From Flavobacteriales bacterium (GTDB taxonomy: Bacteria > Bacteroidota > Bacteroidia > Flavobacteriales_E > Vicingaceae): a DNA stretch of 64,000 nucleotides. This document shows, piece after piece, positions 16,683-25,238 of the stretch. The stretch lies in NCBI GenBank assembly GCA_002706365.1, contig PALM01000030.1, positions 97,310 through 161,309 of the forward strand, in the 5' to 3' direction. Made by a program: the position numbers and the translations under genes. Under the pieces are notes generated by a model that did not search any database, was not told the origin of the DNA, and saw only the letters and a list, made by a program, of their open reading frames with translations. Every line of letters starts with the position of its first letter. Position 1 is the first letter of the stretch.

Positions 16683-18383
16683 ATGTTGAAGAATCTAAAA
16701 AAACTATACTTCCCTCTTTTAATTTTACTCTTCATTTCTTGTCAAAGCCAAGAGAAAAAGAAAGCTGCCGATACTATCTATTTTAATGGTGATATCATCA
16801 CGATGAGTGGTGATCAAGCTGAATACGCTGAAGCAGTAGTGACCAATGATGGCAAGATTGTTTTTGTGGGATCACTTGCTGAGGCGAGAAAAAGCTATGA
16901 GATTCAGAATAAGTCGGATTTAAACGGTAAGACCTTATTGCCAGGTTTGATCGATGGGCATGCACACTTTTCTTCTTTTTCAACACAGGCAATAGGCGCA
17001 CAGATCCTTCCTCCTCCTGATGCAGGAGCTAATAATATTTCAGCTCTTATTGAAATCTTGAAAGCATGGAACACTCCTGAGAATCGTGAACTAACTGGAT
17101 GGATCTTCGGATTGGGTTTCGATGATTCAGTTTTAGAGGAGAATCGCTTCCCTACTAAAGATGATCTCGACCAAGTTTCCACTACACACCCAATAATGAT
17201 CATTCATATTTCTGGTCATTTTGCTATAGTAAACTCAAAAGGCTTAGAAGTGTTGGGAATCACTTCAGATACCGAAGCTCCAGTGGGAGGTGTGATTCGA
17301 AAAGACGAAAACAACCAACCAAATGGAGTTTTGGAAGAGCTAGCCGCCTTCCAACATATGATGAAAGCGCTATCTCCAAAAAGTAAAGAAGCTAAGAAGA
17401 AATTCATGGAAGCAGGTCAAAAGATGGCTCTCTCTTATGGATATACTACCGCTCAGGAAGGCAGAGCAATGGAGAACCATGAGGAATTGGCAAAGGCTGC
17501 TGAAGATTCTACTTTCAAACTGGATGTAGTCAGCTATATAGATTATATGTTCGCCGATCCATATATGACTTCGGAATGGAATGACAAGAGTTATAAGAAT
17601 CACTACAGAATTGGGGGGATGAAGGTGACCTTAGACGGCTCTCCGCAAGGAAGAACTGCCTGGAGAACTATACCCTATTTGATTCCACCGGAAGGTGCTG
17701 AAGAAAGCTACAGCGGTTATCCGGCAATACCAAACGATTCTATTGTAAAATCGATTTATGCAACAGCTTTTAAGAATGACTGGCAAATCCTTACCCACGC
17801 AAACGGAGATGCAGCAATGGATCAAATGATCCGCTGTATGAAGCCAATTGCAGAAAAATATGGAAATGAGGATCGAAGAAATGTGCTTATTCACGGTCAA
17901 TATGCAAGAGAAGATCAATTAGACGACTTCAAAGAATTAGATGTGATTGCCTCGCTATTTCCGCTCCATACCTTTTATTGGGGCGACTGGCATAAGCAGA
18001 TCATTGGCGATAGCTTGGGCAACAAGATCAGTCCAACAAGAACCGCTATGGACAAAGGATTAAAGATCACCATCCATACCGATGCTCCGGTTGCACTACC
18101 CAATCTGATGCGTATGATAGGAATCTCAGTTGAACGAAAATCAAGGTCGGGAGAAGTAATTGGAGCCAATGAAAGACTCACTCCCTACGAAGCCCTTCAA
18201 GCTATTACCATCTGGTCTGCTTATCAACATTTTGAAGAAGATAGCAAGGGCAGTTTGGAGGTAGGAAAGCTAGCTGACTTAGTAATCCTAGATAAGAATC
18301 CGCTAAAAGTAAAAGAATCTGAGATAAAGGAGATTCAAGTACTTCAAACCATTAAGGAAGGAGAAGTAGTTTATGAGTTGTAG
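16683..18383 (+). CDS. Exported YtcJ-like amidohydrolase (lipoprotein)
   Basis: A 566-residue amidohydrolase of the metal-dependent hydrolase superfamily, YtcJ/Amidohydro_3 type. The lipobox is FISC with Cys20. Metal and fold motifs: LPGLIDGHAHFSSF, the ILTHANGDAAMDQM His segment and the HTDAPVALPN Asp segment near the end of the barrel, followed by LAAD-like KLADLVILDKNPLKV closing the composite beta domain. Substrates of this family (amides, N-acyl compounds) vary widely and cannot be named here. As a lipoprotein it should act in the periplasm or at the surface. Confidence 0.88.
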   Translation: MLKNLKKLYFPLLILLFISCQSQEKKKAADTIYFNGDIITMSGDQAEYAEAVVTNDGKIVFVGSLAEARKSYEIQNKSDLNGKTLLPGLIDGHAHFSSFSTQAIGAQILPPPDAGANNISALIEILKAWNTPENRELTGWIFGLGFDDSVLEENRFPTKDDLDQVSTTHPIMIIHISGHFAIVNSKGLEVLGITSDTEAPVGGVIRKDENNQPNGVLEELAAFQHMMKALSPKSKEAKKKFMEAGQKMALSYGYTTAQEGRAMENHEELAKAAEDSTFKLDVVSYIDYMFADPYMTSEWNDKSYKNHYRIGGMKVTLDGSPQGRTAWRTIPYLIPPEGAEESYSGYPAIPNDSIVKSIYATAFKNDWQILTHANGDAAMDQMIRCMKPIAEKYGNEDRRNVLIHGQYAREDQLDDFKELDVIASLFPLHTFYWGDWHKQIIGDSLGNKISPTRTAMDKGLKITIHTDAPVALPNLMRMIGISVERKSRSGEVIGANERLTPYEALQAITIWSAYQHFEEDSKGSLEVGKLADLVILDKNPLKVKESEIKEIQVLQTIKEGEVVYEL

Positions 18384-18438
18384 GAGTTTGGAGTAAGATG
18401 AAATTTCACATTTCATATCCCTTATCTACAAAGCACTG

Positions 18439-18476
18439 TCTAGATTCTAGACTCTAGACTCTAGACTCTAGATTCT
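18439..18476. repeat. Tandem heptamer repeat, TCTAGA(C/T) x5
   Basis: Five exact 7-bp units (TCTAGAT, three TCTAGAC, TCTAGAT) plus TCT, located between the amidohydrolase stop and the promoter of the next gene. CTAG, generally rare in bacterial DNA, occurs in each unit. Related blocks lie at 32617, 37094 and 37834. Confidence 0.85.
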
Positions 18477-18490
18477 TAATCACCTTTTCG

Positions 18491-18498
18491 TAACTTTG
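18491..18498 (+). promoter_or_regulatory. -7 promoter element (TAACTTTG)
   Basis: Perfect TAnnTTTG 19 nt before the ATG of the small membrane protein at 18518; it directly follows the heptamer repeat, which occupies the -33 region. Confidence 0.5.
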
Positions 18499-18517
18499 CA
18501 GAGCAAAAATCAAGCAT

Positions 18518-18709
18518 ATGAAAGTCGCACTTTTAGCCATCGGATTACTAGCTATTGGATTTATGGGAATTGCCGTGAAGATTCTTTTGAAGAAGAACGG
18601 AAAATTCGCTGGAACATGCGCTAGTAACAATCCTATGCTGAATGAGGATGGCGCTCCTTGCTCTTTCTGTGGAGCAATGCCTGATGAGCAGTGCCAGAAG
18701 GAGGATTAA
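18518..18709 (+). CDS. Small Cys-rich single-pass membrane protein
   Basis: A 63-residue protein with one transmembrane helix (about 4-24) and a short tail carrying four cysteines at 34, 48, 51 and 59, including the CSFC motif. The FAGTCASNNP stretch is one I recognise from short conserved Flavobacteriia proteins annotated only as membrane or secreted protein, often found near apbE; an apbE gene lies 4 kb away here. The Cys pattern could bind a metal or form disulfides. Function unknown. Confidence 0.8.
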   Translation: MKVALLAIGLLAIGFMGIAVKILLKKNGKFAGTCASNNPMLNEDGAPCSFCGAMPDEQCQKED

Positions 18710-19304
18710 CTTCTACCTCAAAAAATAAAATTCTCTACTTCTTTCAAGGTCGAAGACCGATTGCCGAGTCCGGCAATTTGAAACTTCAAACTGGAATCTT
18801 CAAACTTCAGTTTATTGTTTTTTCGCATTCATCATCTAACGGTTTTAGCACAAAGGCAAGCTGTGATATTCTGCGCAAATCTGCCTGCCGGCAGCCAGGA
18901 AGCCCAGGCCACAGAAAATCACTGTCTCCACTCTTGCAGGCTAAGCTAGGCCAAATGATCTCCAAGGGGTCCCTTGGAGCTTTTCTCTTAGCTAAGCCCC
19001 CAATTCGCTCCAACAGCAATTTCCTGTGAAGCCGATTATATCTTGCCTTTGGCAAGATTCTACGTGAATGAAAAAACGGCATCTAGAAAATTTGCTTGAG
19101 AATCAAAGCGAAGCTTTAGTGAGACCGAGAAGTTCTGAGCCCCGCCGAAGAAATCGCTCGGCCGAACTTAAGCTTTGTAAAGAGGCGAGAGTGAATTTTG
19201 TAGAGCCTTGACTTTTTTGGTTCTTTTTGTGTCCAAGACAAAAAGAACAGAAATAGTTTGAATTAAATCATATCAACTACTATAGTTTGATAAATCAATT
19301 GAAT
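18710..19304. repeat. Non-coding, stem-loop-rich repeat island
   Basis: No credible gene lies in these 595 bp; the open frames present have compositions unlike genes in this genome. Perfect stems found: GGTC/GACC at 18748-18758, ATTGCCG/CGGCAAT at 18760-18777, the palindrome CTGCCGGCAG at 18885-18894, CTCCAAGG/CCTTGGAG at 18960-18979, ATCTTGCC/GGCAAGAT at 19040-19058, and an 11-bp stem at 19220-19248. The mosaic of hairpins and GC-richer stretches resembles an interspersed repeat cluster or decayed element rather than a regulatory region. Confidence 0.7.
19220..19248. terminator. 11-bp perfect hairpin, terminator-like
   Basis: GTTCTTTTTGT, 7-nt loop GTCCAAG, ACAAAAAGAAC. The arms are T-rich on one side and A-rich on the other, so either strand could read it as a weak terminator. 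From memory, the same TTCTTTTTGT...ACAAAAAGAA word is common between genes in Bacteroidota, suggesting a repeat family. Confidence 0.5.
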
Positions 19305-19709
19305 ATGAAAAAAATCATTCTCAGCCTCTTCCTAATTGGCGTTGTAATCACCCTAAAAGCACAAAACCCTGAAGCTGCAGTTCAAGCCAATCTAGACGCT
19401 TATAATAATCGAGATATTGAAACATTCATGCTCTATATATCTGAAGAAATTGAGATGTATAGAATGGGAGAATGCGAACCTTACTCTACAGGAAAGCAAG
19501 AGGTTAAAAACACTTATAAGAGATATTTCGAAAACTCCCCTAAACTCCATTCAGAGATCAAGAAGCGCATAGTCTATGGCAATAAGGTGATCGATCATGA
19601 ATACATTACAGGAGCCAATGGAAGTGAAGAGGCATTTGAATTGATCCTGATCTATGAGGTAATAGACGGCTTAATTGTAAAGATGACGTCTATCCGAAAA
19701 ACCACCTAA
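19305..19709 (+). CDS. Secreted NTF2/SnoaL-like protein
   Basis: A 134-residue protein with a signal peptide (IILSLFLIGVVITLKAQ) and an NTF2-like cone fold: AAVQANLDAYNNRDIETFM is the standard opening helix, followed by strands ending in DGLIVKMTSIR. Such domains can be enzymes or binding pockets; no catalytic signature is recognisable. The ATG at 19305 is used because it starts the signal peptide; a longer frame from 19287 adds six residues before it. It follows the repeat island directly. Confidence 0.75.
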   Translation: MKKIILSLFLIGVVITLKAQNPEAAVQANLDAYNNRDIETFMLYISEEIEMYRMGECEPYSTGKQEVKNTYKRYFENSPKLHSEIKKRIVYGNKVIDHEYITGANGSEEAFELILIYEVIDGLIVKMTSIRKTT

Positions 19710-19797
19710 CTTATGACATCCATAAAAACCTTAAATATTTAGAAATTGTTAAATGTTTCACTTGCTGCATTATCTTTACTCTAAACCAATTCAGCCT

Positions 19798-20337
19798 ATG
19801 CAATCAATCAAGCTAAAAAGATCAAGCCTATTCTTTCTAATTGGAATCAGTATGGCGATGATCATAAACGCCTGCACTCCACCTCAGCAAGCGGAAAGCA
19901 ATCTAAAAGTTGAAGCCATCACTAGTGGACCTTTCTTTGAAGGACCGAATTCCTTGATCGCAGAAGAAGAAGTTAAGTTCGACCAATTAATTGATGGTCA
20001 GAACCTAAGTGCAGATCAACTGAAAAGTGTGAAAATTCAATCAGTAGGAGTTACACTAAGAGCAATGGATAGCCTCGATTTCACTTATTTCAATGATGCT
20101 TCCATCTCTATAGTAAGCCCTGAAATTGATATGATGTCGATCGCAACCATTAATCCTATTGAAAGTGATGGTCAAAGTATTAGTTTGCAGACAAGTGAAG
20201 AGGCTGAATTGGTCGACTATTTCAAATCTGGCAAATACAGTCTGGTCCTGGATTTGGGCTTAAACCAAGACATCTACATTGGTGAGCTTGGCGCGACAAT
20301 TGATATCAAACTGAATGTCGAATATAAAGCACAGTAA
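19798..20337 (+). CDS. Lipoprotein of unknown function
   Basis: A 179-residue lipoprotein with a signal peptide and lipobox IINAC (Cys26). The rest looks like a beta-rich sandwich; I do not recognise the family. It is the first gene of an evident cluster with the DUF2147 protein (1 nt gap) and the DUF6268-like barrel (3 nt further gap), so the three probably work together at the cell envelope. The ATG at 19798 is chosen because an upstream in-frame start (19753) would bury the signal peptide. Confidence 0.7.
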   Translation: MQSIKLKRSSLFFLIGISMAMIINACTPPQQAESNLKVEAITSGPFFEGPNSLIAEEEVKFDQLIDGQNLSADQLKSVKIQSVGVTLRAMDSLDFTYFNDASISIVSPEIDMMSIATINPIESDGQSISLQTSEEAELVDYFKSGKYSLVLDLGLNQDIYIGELGATIDIKLNVEYKAQ

Positions 20338-20338
20338 A

Positions 20339-20806
20339 ATGAAAAGAATACTTTATACACTATTATTGAGCTCTTTTAGCGTATTGAGTCTAAGCGCACA
20401 AGATGCAAATGAAGCAGACAGATTAGTAGGCATATGGGAGCCTTCTCACGGTAAGGCCAAGATCAAGATCGAAAAGATCGGTGATAAATACTATGGTAGG
20501 ATTGTATGGTTGAGAGAAAAAATAGATCCTGAAACCAATGAGCCTAAAGTTGATAAGAACAATCCAGATGAGAAGCTGAGAAAAACACCTCTATTGGGAT
20601 ATAGAATTCTAAAAGACTTCACCTACAATGGTGATGATGAGTGGGCCGAAGGAACCATTTATGACCCCGAAAACGGCAATACCTACAATTGCATTATCAA
20701 AATGAGTGATGAGAACACCTTAGACATCAGAGGATATATCGGGATCTCAACTTTTGGAAGAACAGATGTATGGAAGCGCTTGGTAATGCCATCACGTAAA
20801 AAGTAA
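20339..20806 (+). CDS. DUF2147 secreted protein
   Basis: A 155-residue protein with a signal peptide (LLLSSFSVLSLSAQ) and one DUF2147 domain: the opening LVGIWEPSHGKAKIKIEK, then KYYGRIVWLR, the RILKDFTYNGDDEW block and the GRTDVWKRL ending are typical. Members are about 150-residue lipocalin-like periplasmic proteins without a firm function. The ATG starts 1 nt after the stop of the upstream lipoprotein gene. Confidence 0.9.
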   Translation: MKRILYTLLLSSFSVLSLSAQDANEADRLVGIWEPSHGKAKIKIEKIGDKYYGRIVWLREKIDPETNEPKVDKNNPDEKLRKTPLLGYRILKDFTYNGDDEWAEGTIYDPENGNTYNCIIKMSDENTLDIRGYIGISTFGRTDVWKRLVMPSRKK

Positions 20807-20809
20807 TCG

Positions 20810-21898
20810 ATGAAGTTCTACTACCTCAAAGTTCTTTTCAGTTGTCTTTTCCTGGCTCTGATACACATTGATTCAACTGCTCAAACTGACTCTACAGATG
20901 AGTTTGAAGATTTTAGCATCTATGATGATCTAGAATTTGCCGATGAGGGCACAAAACGCTTCGCCAATGTAAAAGTGAGCGGCAAGAGTCCTGACAAATT
21001 GATCTCAATTGGCTACGATTATCAAGGAGCCTATGATATCACCGCAGCCGGATTTAGCAACTTTGATGAGTCTACTGAGAAGGTCAATTCTACTCAGGGA
21101 TTTCGATTTGAGGCCAATGTGCCTTTGATCTCAAAAAATAGCATCATTGTTCAAGCGGGTATTCTCTATTGGAACTTCATGTACGATTTTGAGACTCCTG
21201 ATGAGGAACTCACCCACCCCCTTCACAAATCGCTTAGCGAGAATGGTTTGAATGTGATCACCTTGCAGCTTAACATTTACAAACCCCTGAATGAAAATAC
21301 CTTTTTACTAGCACGAATCGCGGGAAATATGGCGGGGGATTATCAGCTGGGCGACTTACAGCCGGCCAAATACAATCGTTATGTGATGGCGGCAGTCTAT
21401 GGCAAGAAACCCAAAGACAATTTACAATGGGGTATTGGTCTATCCAGAACCTACCGTGCCGGTGAGCTTAACTACCTGCCTGTTGTACTATACAACTGGA
21501 CCGGCAGTAATCGCAAGTGGGGTATAGAAACGCTTTTCCCAGCATACGGAGATGTGCGTTATAATTTTAGCCCGAGAAGTATGCTTTTCTTTGGTTTTGA
21601 TCTGGAAGGTGCAAGTACTCGTATCGGAAATGATAGCGAGTTAGAGGCCCCTTTTAATGACCTAGAACTTCGTCGCGGTGAACTCCGTTTCCGCTTTAGA
21701 TATGAGCGACAGATCACAGGATTTCTATGGGTTTCTGCCAAAGTGGGATATCGATACAATTGGTCATTCAATGTGGACCGGGTTCCTGATGGAGTTGATT
21801 TCTTTAGAGGTTTCTTCGGTGATCAGGACTATGTAATGGAAAATGAGCTTACCAATCCGCTTTTCTTCAATATCAGTCTGAACTTGGTTAGTCCATAG
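20810..21898 (+). CDS. DUF6268-like outer membrane beta-barrel protein
   Basis: A 362-residue protein with a signal peptide (FSCLFLALIHIDSTAQ), a short acidic linker (STDEFEDFSIYDDLEFADEG) and a predicted outer-membrane barrel of alternating strands to the C-terminus. The pattern (LISIGYDYQGAYD, IIVQAGILYWNFMYDFE, WGIETLFPAY) fits the DUF6268 family. It starts 3 nt after the DUF2147 gene. Transport or structural role unknown. Confidence 0.7.
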   Translation: MKFYYLKVLFSCLFLALIHIDSTAQTDSTDEFEDFSIYDDLEFADEGTKRFANVKVSGKSPDKLISIGYDYQGAYDITAAGFSNFDESTEKVNSTQGFRFEANVPLISKNSIIVQAGILYWNFMYDFETPDEELTHPLHKSLSENGLNVITLQLNIYKPLNENTFLLARIAGNMAGDYQLGDLQPAKYNRYVMAAVYGKKPKDNLQWGIGLSRTYRAGELNYLPVVLYNWTGSNRKWGIETLFPAYGDVRYNFSPRSMLFFGFDLEGASTRIGNDSELEAPFNDLELRRGELRFRFRYERQITGFLWVSAKVGYRYNWSFNVDRVPDGVDFFRGFFGDQDYVMENELTNPLFFNISLNLVSP

Positions 21899-21961
21899 AC
21901 TTGGTTATCATACAATTGAATTAAAGAATGCCTTATCTTTAGAAGCATAAAGAACCACTCC

Positions 21962-22798
21962 ATGAACGATATCATCATACATCCTACAGATTTCTCGGAA
22001 TGTGCGAATTCAGCACTCAACTATGCTGAAGAACTCTGCTTGTCGTTAAACGCTAAATTGCTTCTGGTTCATTCAATCGACCTTAACAAACTAGCTGGTT
22101 ACGAAGATTCAGGTCATAGCCTATTGAACAGAAGCAAAGAAATTGAAGAAGAGGCGCGTTCAGAGATCACTAAGCTTGGAGAGTCAATTGCAAAGAAGGG
22201 AATCCAATGCAAAGCAAAGCTATACAAAGGCAGTTTACAACAATGTCTACCCACTTTGATTGATGAGATCCAACCAAGATTAGTCTTGATGGGTACTACA
22301 GGAGCGGGATCGCTTAGCAATAGCATTTTTGGTAGCACTACCTATGCAATCGTACAAAGCTCTTCTGCTCCAGTGTTGGCTATTCCTGAGTTTGGAGAAT
22401 TCTCTTTATGTAAGAATATTCTACTTGCATCAGACCTGAGCAGATCTAATTTCAACTATTCTATTCTAGATTATTTGAGTAATCTGTCAAAACAGATTGG
22501 TGCAGATCTTGAATTGCTATATGTTCCCGATCAATCTGATAGCAGTGCTAAGCTAGATGATATAAAAGCAAAATTAAATGAGAAGGGGCATGATGGAATT
22601 GAAATAGAAATGGCACAAGGACTTGATTATATCAATGCTATTGAGGAATACTTAAAAGGCCATGACACTGACCTTTTTGCAATGATTATTTCAGATAAGA
22701 ACGTGCTAGAAAAATTCGTTTTTGGAAGTCTCTCAAAGAAAATGATCCATCATGCAAAGATGCCACTCATGATGATTCCTAGAAAATTAAACTACTGA
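21962..22798 (+). CDS. Tandem-domain universal stress protein
   Basis: A 278-residue protein of two Usp domains (about 1-142 and 150-278). The first keeps the ATP-binding pattern G-x2-G-x9-G-S in GTTGAGSLSNSIFGS; the second has SDKNVLEKFVFGSLSKK and lacks the first glycines, so only the first domain should bind ATP. Such proteins are linked to stress survival and low-oxygen growth. Its 3' end overlaps the convergent apbE gene by 7 nt. Confidence 0.92.
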   Translation: MNDIIIHPTDFSECANSALNYAEELCLSLNAKLLLVHSIDLNKLAGYEDSGHSLLNRSKEIEEEARSEITKLGESIAKKGIQCKAKLYKGSLQQCLPTLIDEIQPRLVLMGTTGAGSLSNSIFGSTTYAIVQSSSAPVLAIPEFGEFSLCKNILLASDLSRSNFNYSILDYLSNLSKQIGADLELLYVPDQSDSSAKLDDIKAKLNEKGHDGIEIEMAQGLDYINAIEEYLKGHDTDLFAMIISDKNVLEKFVFGSLSKKMIHHAKMPLMMIPRKLNY

Positions 22799-23829
22799 TT
22801 AAGTGTATCTAAAGGGATTTCTTCGACCTTTGCTTGAAGTGCCTGACTCACAAAGAATCCATAGCTTCCATCTTCTTCTGCATAGATCAAATAGGCTAGA
22901 TCGTCTGACTTTTTGAGGAATTCTTTGGCCTTATCTACTCCCATTACCATAAAAGCAGTGGCCAAGGCATCTGCGCGATAACAGTCTTTACTGATCACAG
23001 TAGCACTTAACAAACTGTGCTGAACCGGATAGCCGCTTTCAGGATCTATAGTATGAGAATATTTCTTCCCATCAATCTCATAAAACTTTCGATAATTACC
23101 CGATGTAGCCATGGCCGCATCTTCCAGATCAATGATGGCTATCAATTCCCTTCCTTGATTCTCATCTATTGGCCGGTCGATACCAATTCGCCAAAATTCC
23201 CCCTTGGCGTTTCGCCCTTTTACCTTCAACTCTCCTCCTAGCTCCACATAATAATTTTGAATACCATAGTATTCTTCAAGGAGCATACACATGAGGTCTA
23301 TAGAATAACCTTGAGCAATTGCATTAAAGTTCAATACCGAAGCCTTTTGCTTCCAATAGCCAATACTATCACCTAGTTCAAGCTTATCATAACCTTTTAA
23401 AGCAAGTAAGCTATCTACTTTTGAGCTATCCATAGACTCAGCTTCAGAAAGATCCCAACCCCAGGCGCGGATCAATGGGCCAATGGTAGGGTCAAAAGCT
23501 CCAGAAGTCTCCTTAGTCAACCATTTGGAGTAGGCAGTCATCATCCACAATTTATCATCGTAAGCCACTGTATCACCGGCATTCAATGCGGTAATAATTG
23601 ATGAAGTATCATAAGTGGAAAGTGAATGATCAATGCTTTTTAAAAGACTATCCAATCTGCTTGGAAGCTCCGCATATTTCTCTCCAAGATACTTTACGGT
23701 ATAAGTGGTTCCCTGCGCTTGCCCTTGAATAATAAGCTCTTCAATTTGCTTTTTCTCGATTTTAGGTTGACAAGCAATTGTCAGGCTTAGCGCGATAAGA
23801 AGGCCGCTTGCAGTTAGTAGGTTCTTCAT
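22792..23829 (-). CDS. apbE: FAD:protein FMN transferase (ApbE)
   Basis: A 345-residue lipoprotein (lipobox LTIAC, Cys20) of the ApbE family, which attaches FMN covalently to Thr/Ser of partner redox proteins in the periplasm, using FAD. Seen: QAQGTTYTVKYLG start, the STYDTSSIITALN segment, DPTIGPLIRAWGW, NFNAIAQGYSIDLM, YYVELGGELKVKGRN and the Mg2+/FAD-binding DCYRADALATAFMVMG end. Targets such as NqrB/C or RnfG are not in this window. Confidence 0.92.
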   Translation of the reverse strand: MKNLLTASGLLIALSLTIACQPKIEKKQIEELIIQGQAQGTTYTVKYLGEKYAELPSRLDSLLKSIDHSLSTYDTSSIITALNAGDTVAYDDKLWMMTAYSKWLTKETSGAFDPTIGPLIRAWGWDLSEAESMDSSKVDSLLALKGYDKLELGDSIGYWKQKASVLNFNAIAQGYSIDLMCMLLEEYYGIQNYYVELGGELKVKGRNAKGEFWRIGIDRPIDENQGRELIAIIDLEDAAMATSGNYRKFYEIDGKKYSHTIDPESGYPVQHSLLSATVISKDCYRADALATAFMVMGVDKAKEFLKKSDDLAYLIYAEEDGSYGFFVSQALQAKVEEIPLDTLNQ

Positions 23830-23853
23830 TCCTTAATCCTTAATCCTCTATCC

Positions 23854-24348
23854 TTATTGCTTATCGCTGATATCATGATTCACTAATCCGTCCTCGTCTT
23901 CGTCCTCACTCCTGAGTATTTCCCAAGTATGATCACCCAATAGCTTCGCAGTAGCTACAAAGCGCTCGTACTTGCACTTTCCACCCCATTCATTTGGACC
24001 GATCATCGACAAGACCTTAGAGCCATTCTCTTGCTCATATAAATGATAGGTATGACCGGTAAGCGGCTTAAACCCCATTTCGGCTCCGTAGATCTGTTCT
24101 GAGATCATCACTCTCTCTTTGAGCTCATTGGCCTGATTAACCAATAGCTCTAGCTGATCGTGAATCTGCTTCATCTGACGATTGGTTTGATCCACCATCG
24201 CCAACATCGCTTTATTCTTGATCTTATCCTTATCATCGGGAAAGATCACCGCGCTGCTCACATTGTGCGCATAGGGCAAATTGTGAGGGTTCTCTGTGAT
24301 CTTATCCTTGTCGATAGGATTCTGCCACTCTTTTTCTTTCTCGCTCAT
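23854..24348 (-). CDS. DUF2452 protein
   Basis: A 164-residue cytoplasmic protein; the start NPIDKDKITENPHNLPYAHN and the GFKPLTGHTYHLYE / SMIGPNEWG block are characteristic of the DUF2452 family of Bacteroidota, whose function is unknown. The C-terminus is acidic (RSEDEDEDG). It lies 6 nt downstream of yaaA and 24 nt upstream of apbE, so the three are likely one transcription unit. Confidence 0.85.
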   Translation of the reverse strand: MSEKEKEWQNPIDKDKITENPHNLPYAHNVSSAVIFPDDKDKIKNKAMLAMVDQTNRQMKQIHDQLELLVNQANELKERVMISEQIYGAEMGFKPLTGHTYHLYEQENGSKVLSMIGPNEWGGKCKYERFVATAKLLGDHTWEILRSEDEDEDGLVNHDISDKQ

Positions 24349-24354
24349 CTTGAT

Positions 24355-25143
24355 CTATCCTGCTTGATTCTCTTCTCTGGTGAACACCGGCTTATCTTCA
24401 GAACTCAGCTCGGCATTGTATCTATATCCTTCCAGATCGAATCCTTTAATATCTTCTAGATTGCTAATTTGATTCTTGATCAAATAGCGGCTCATCAAAC
24501 CTCTGGCTTTCTTACCATAAAAGGTAATGAACTTATACTTTCCATTCTTGGCATCCTTGAATTCAGGATGAATGATCTTGCCTTCAACCTTCTTAGGGTC
24601 AACGGCTTTAAAATACTCATTGGATGCTAAGTTGATCACCACCTTCTCTTCATGATGCTTAAGCGCCTCATTGATATGGGCGGTCAGCTTATAACCCCAA
24701 AATGAATAAAGATCATCCTTTCTGCCCACTTTCAACTTAGTTCCCATCTCTAATCGATAAGGCTCGATCAGGTCTTTTGGCTTTAGGATTCCATACAATC
24801 CCGAAAGGATCAACAAATGCGATTGGGCGTAGTCTACATCAGACGGACTAAGCTCTTCCAATGCTTGAAGTCCGAGATATACATCTCCTTTAAAAGCAAA
24901 GATCGCTTGTCTGCTTTCATCGCTGAGCTCAGCTTTACCTGTCCAGCTCTGATAACGGTCGGCATTCAATTGGGCGAGATCTTCACTGATCGACATTAAC
25001 TCTCGGAGCTTCTTCTTAGAACTCTTTCTCAACTTATTGATCAACTTCTCTGAATCCTCTATGAATTGAGGCATACTGAAGTCCTCAGTTGGTAGTTTAG
25101 AATCAAAATCAAGCGATTTCGCCGGTGATAATAAATGGATCAT
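24355..25143 (-). CDS. yaaA: YaaA/UPF0246 peroxide stress protein
   Basis: A 262-residue protein of the YaaA family. The N-terminus LLSPAKSLDF, the central FAFKGDVYLGL and LSGLYGILKP motifs, and VINLASNEYFKAV with FKDAKNGKYK are all diagnostic. In E. coli YaaA lowers free iron and DNA damage during peroxide stress and has a DNA-binding helix-hairpin-helix-like element. The length equals the family norm. It heads the yaaA-DUF2452-apbE run. Confidence 0.93.
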   Translation of the reverse strand: MIHLLSPAKSLDFDSKLPTEDFSMPQFIEDSEKLINKLRKSSKKKLRELMSISEDLAQLNADRYQSWTGKAELSDESRQAIFAFKGDVYLGLQALEELSPSDVDYAQSHLLILSGLYGILKPKDLIEPYRLEMGTKLKVGRKDDLYSFWGYKLTAHINEALKHHEEKVVINLASNEYFKAVDPKKVEGKIIHPEFKDAKNGKYKFITFYGKKARGLMSRYLIKNQISNLEDIKGFDLEGYRYNAELSSEDKPVFTREENQAG

Positions 25144-25194
25144 TCTTATTTTTTTATAGAAAACAGCTTAAAAATGGCATTGTTTGAAATAGAA

Positions 25195-25217
25195 AAAGGG
25201 AAGCAAAACTTCCCTTT
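25195..25217 (-). terminator. Rho-independent terminator after the DUF2911 gene
   Basis: AAAGGGAAG, loop CAAAA, CTTCCCTTT (perfect 9-bp stem), 21 nt past the stop at 25239. Read on the minus strand it is followed by a T-rich run. Confidence 0.7.
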
Positions 25218-25238
25218 CTCAAAAATATGATAGTTATT

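Noticed and set aside
18439..18476. CRISPR array
   Set aside because: Repeat units are 7 bp and directly abutting, without spacers, and no cas genes are present.
18691..19082. Open frames on both strands in the repeat island
   Set aside because: They are built of the hairpin repeats, have no start signals or family resemblance, and overlap each other.
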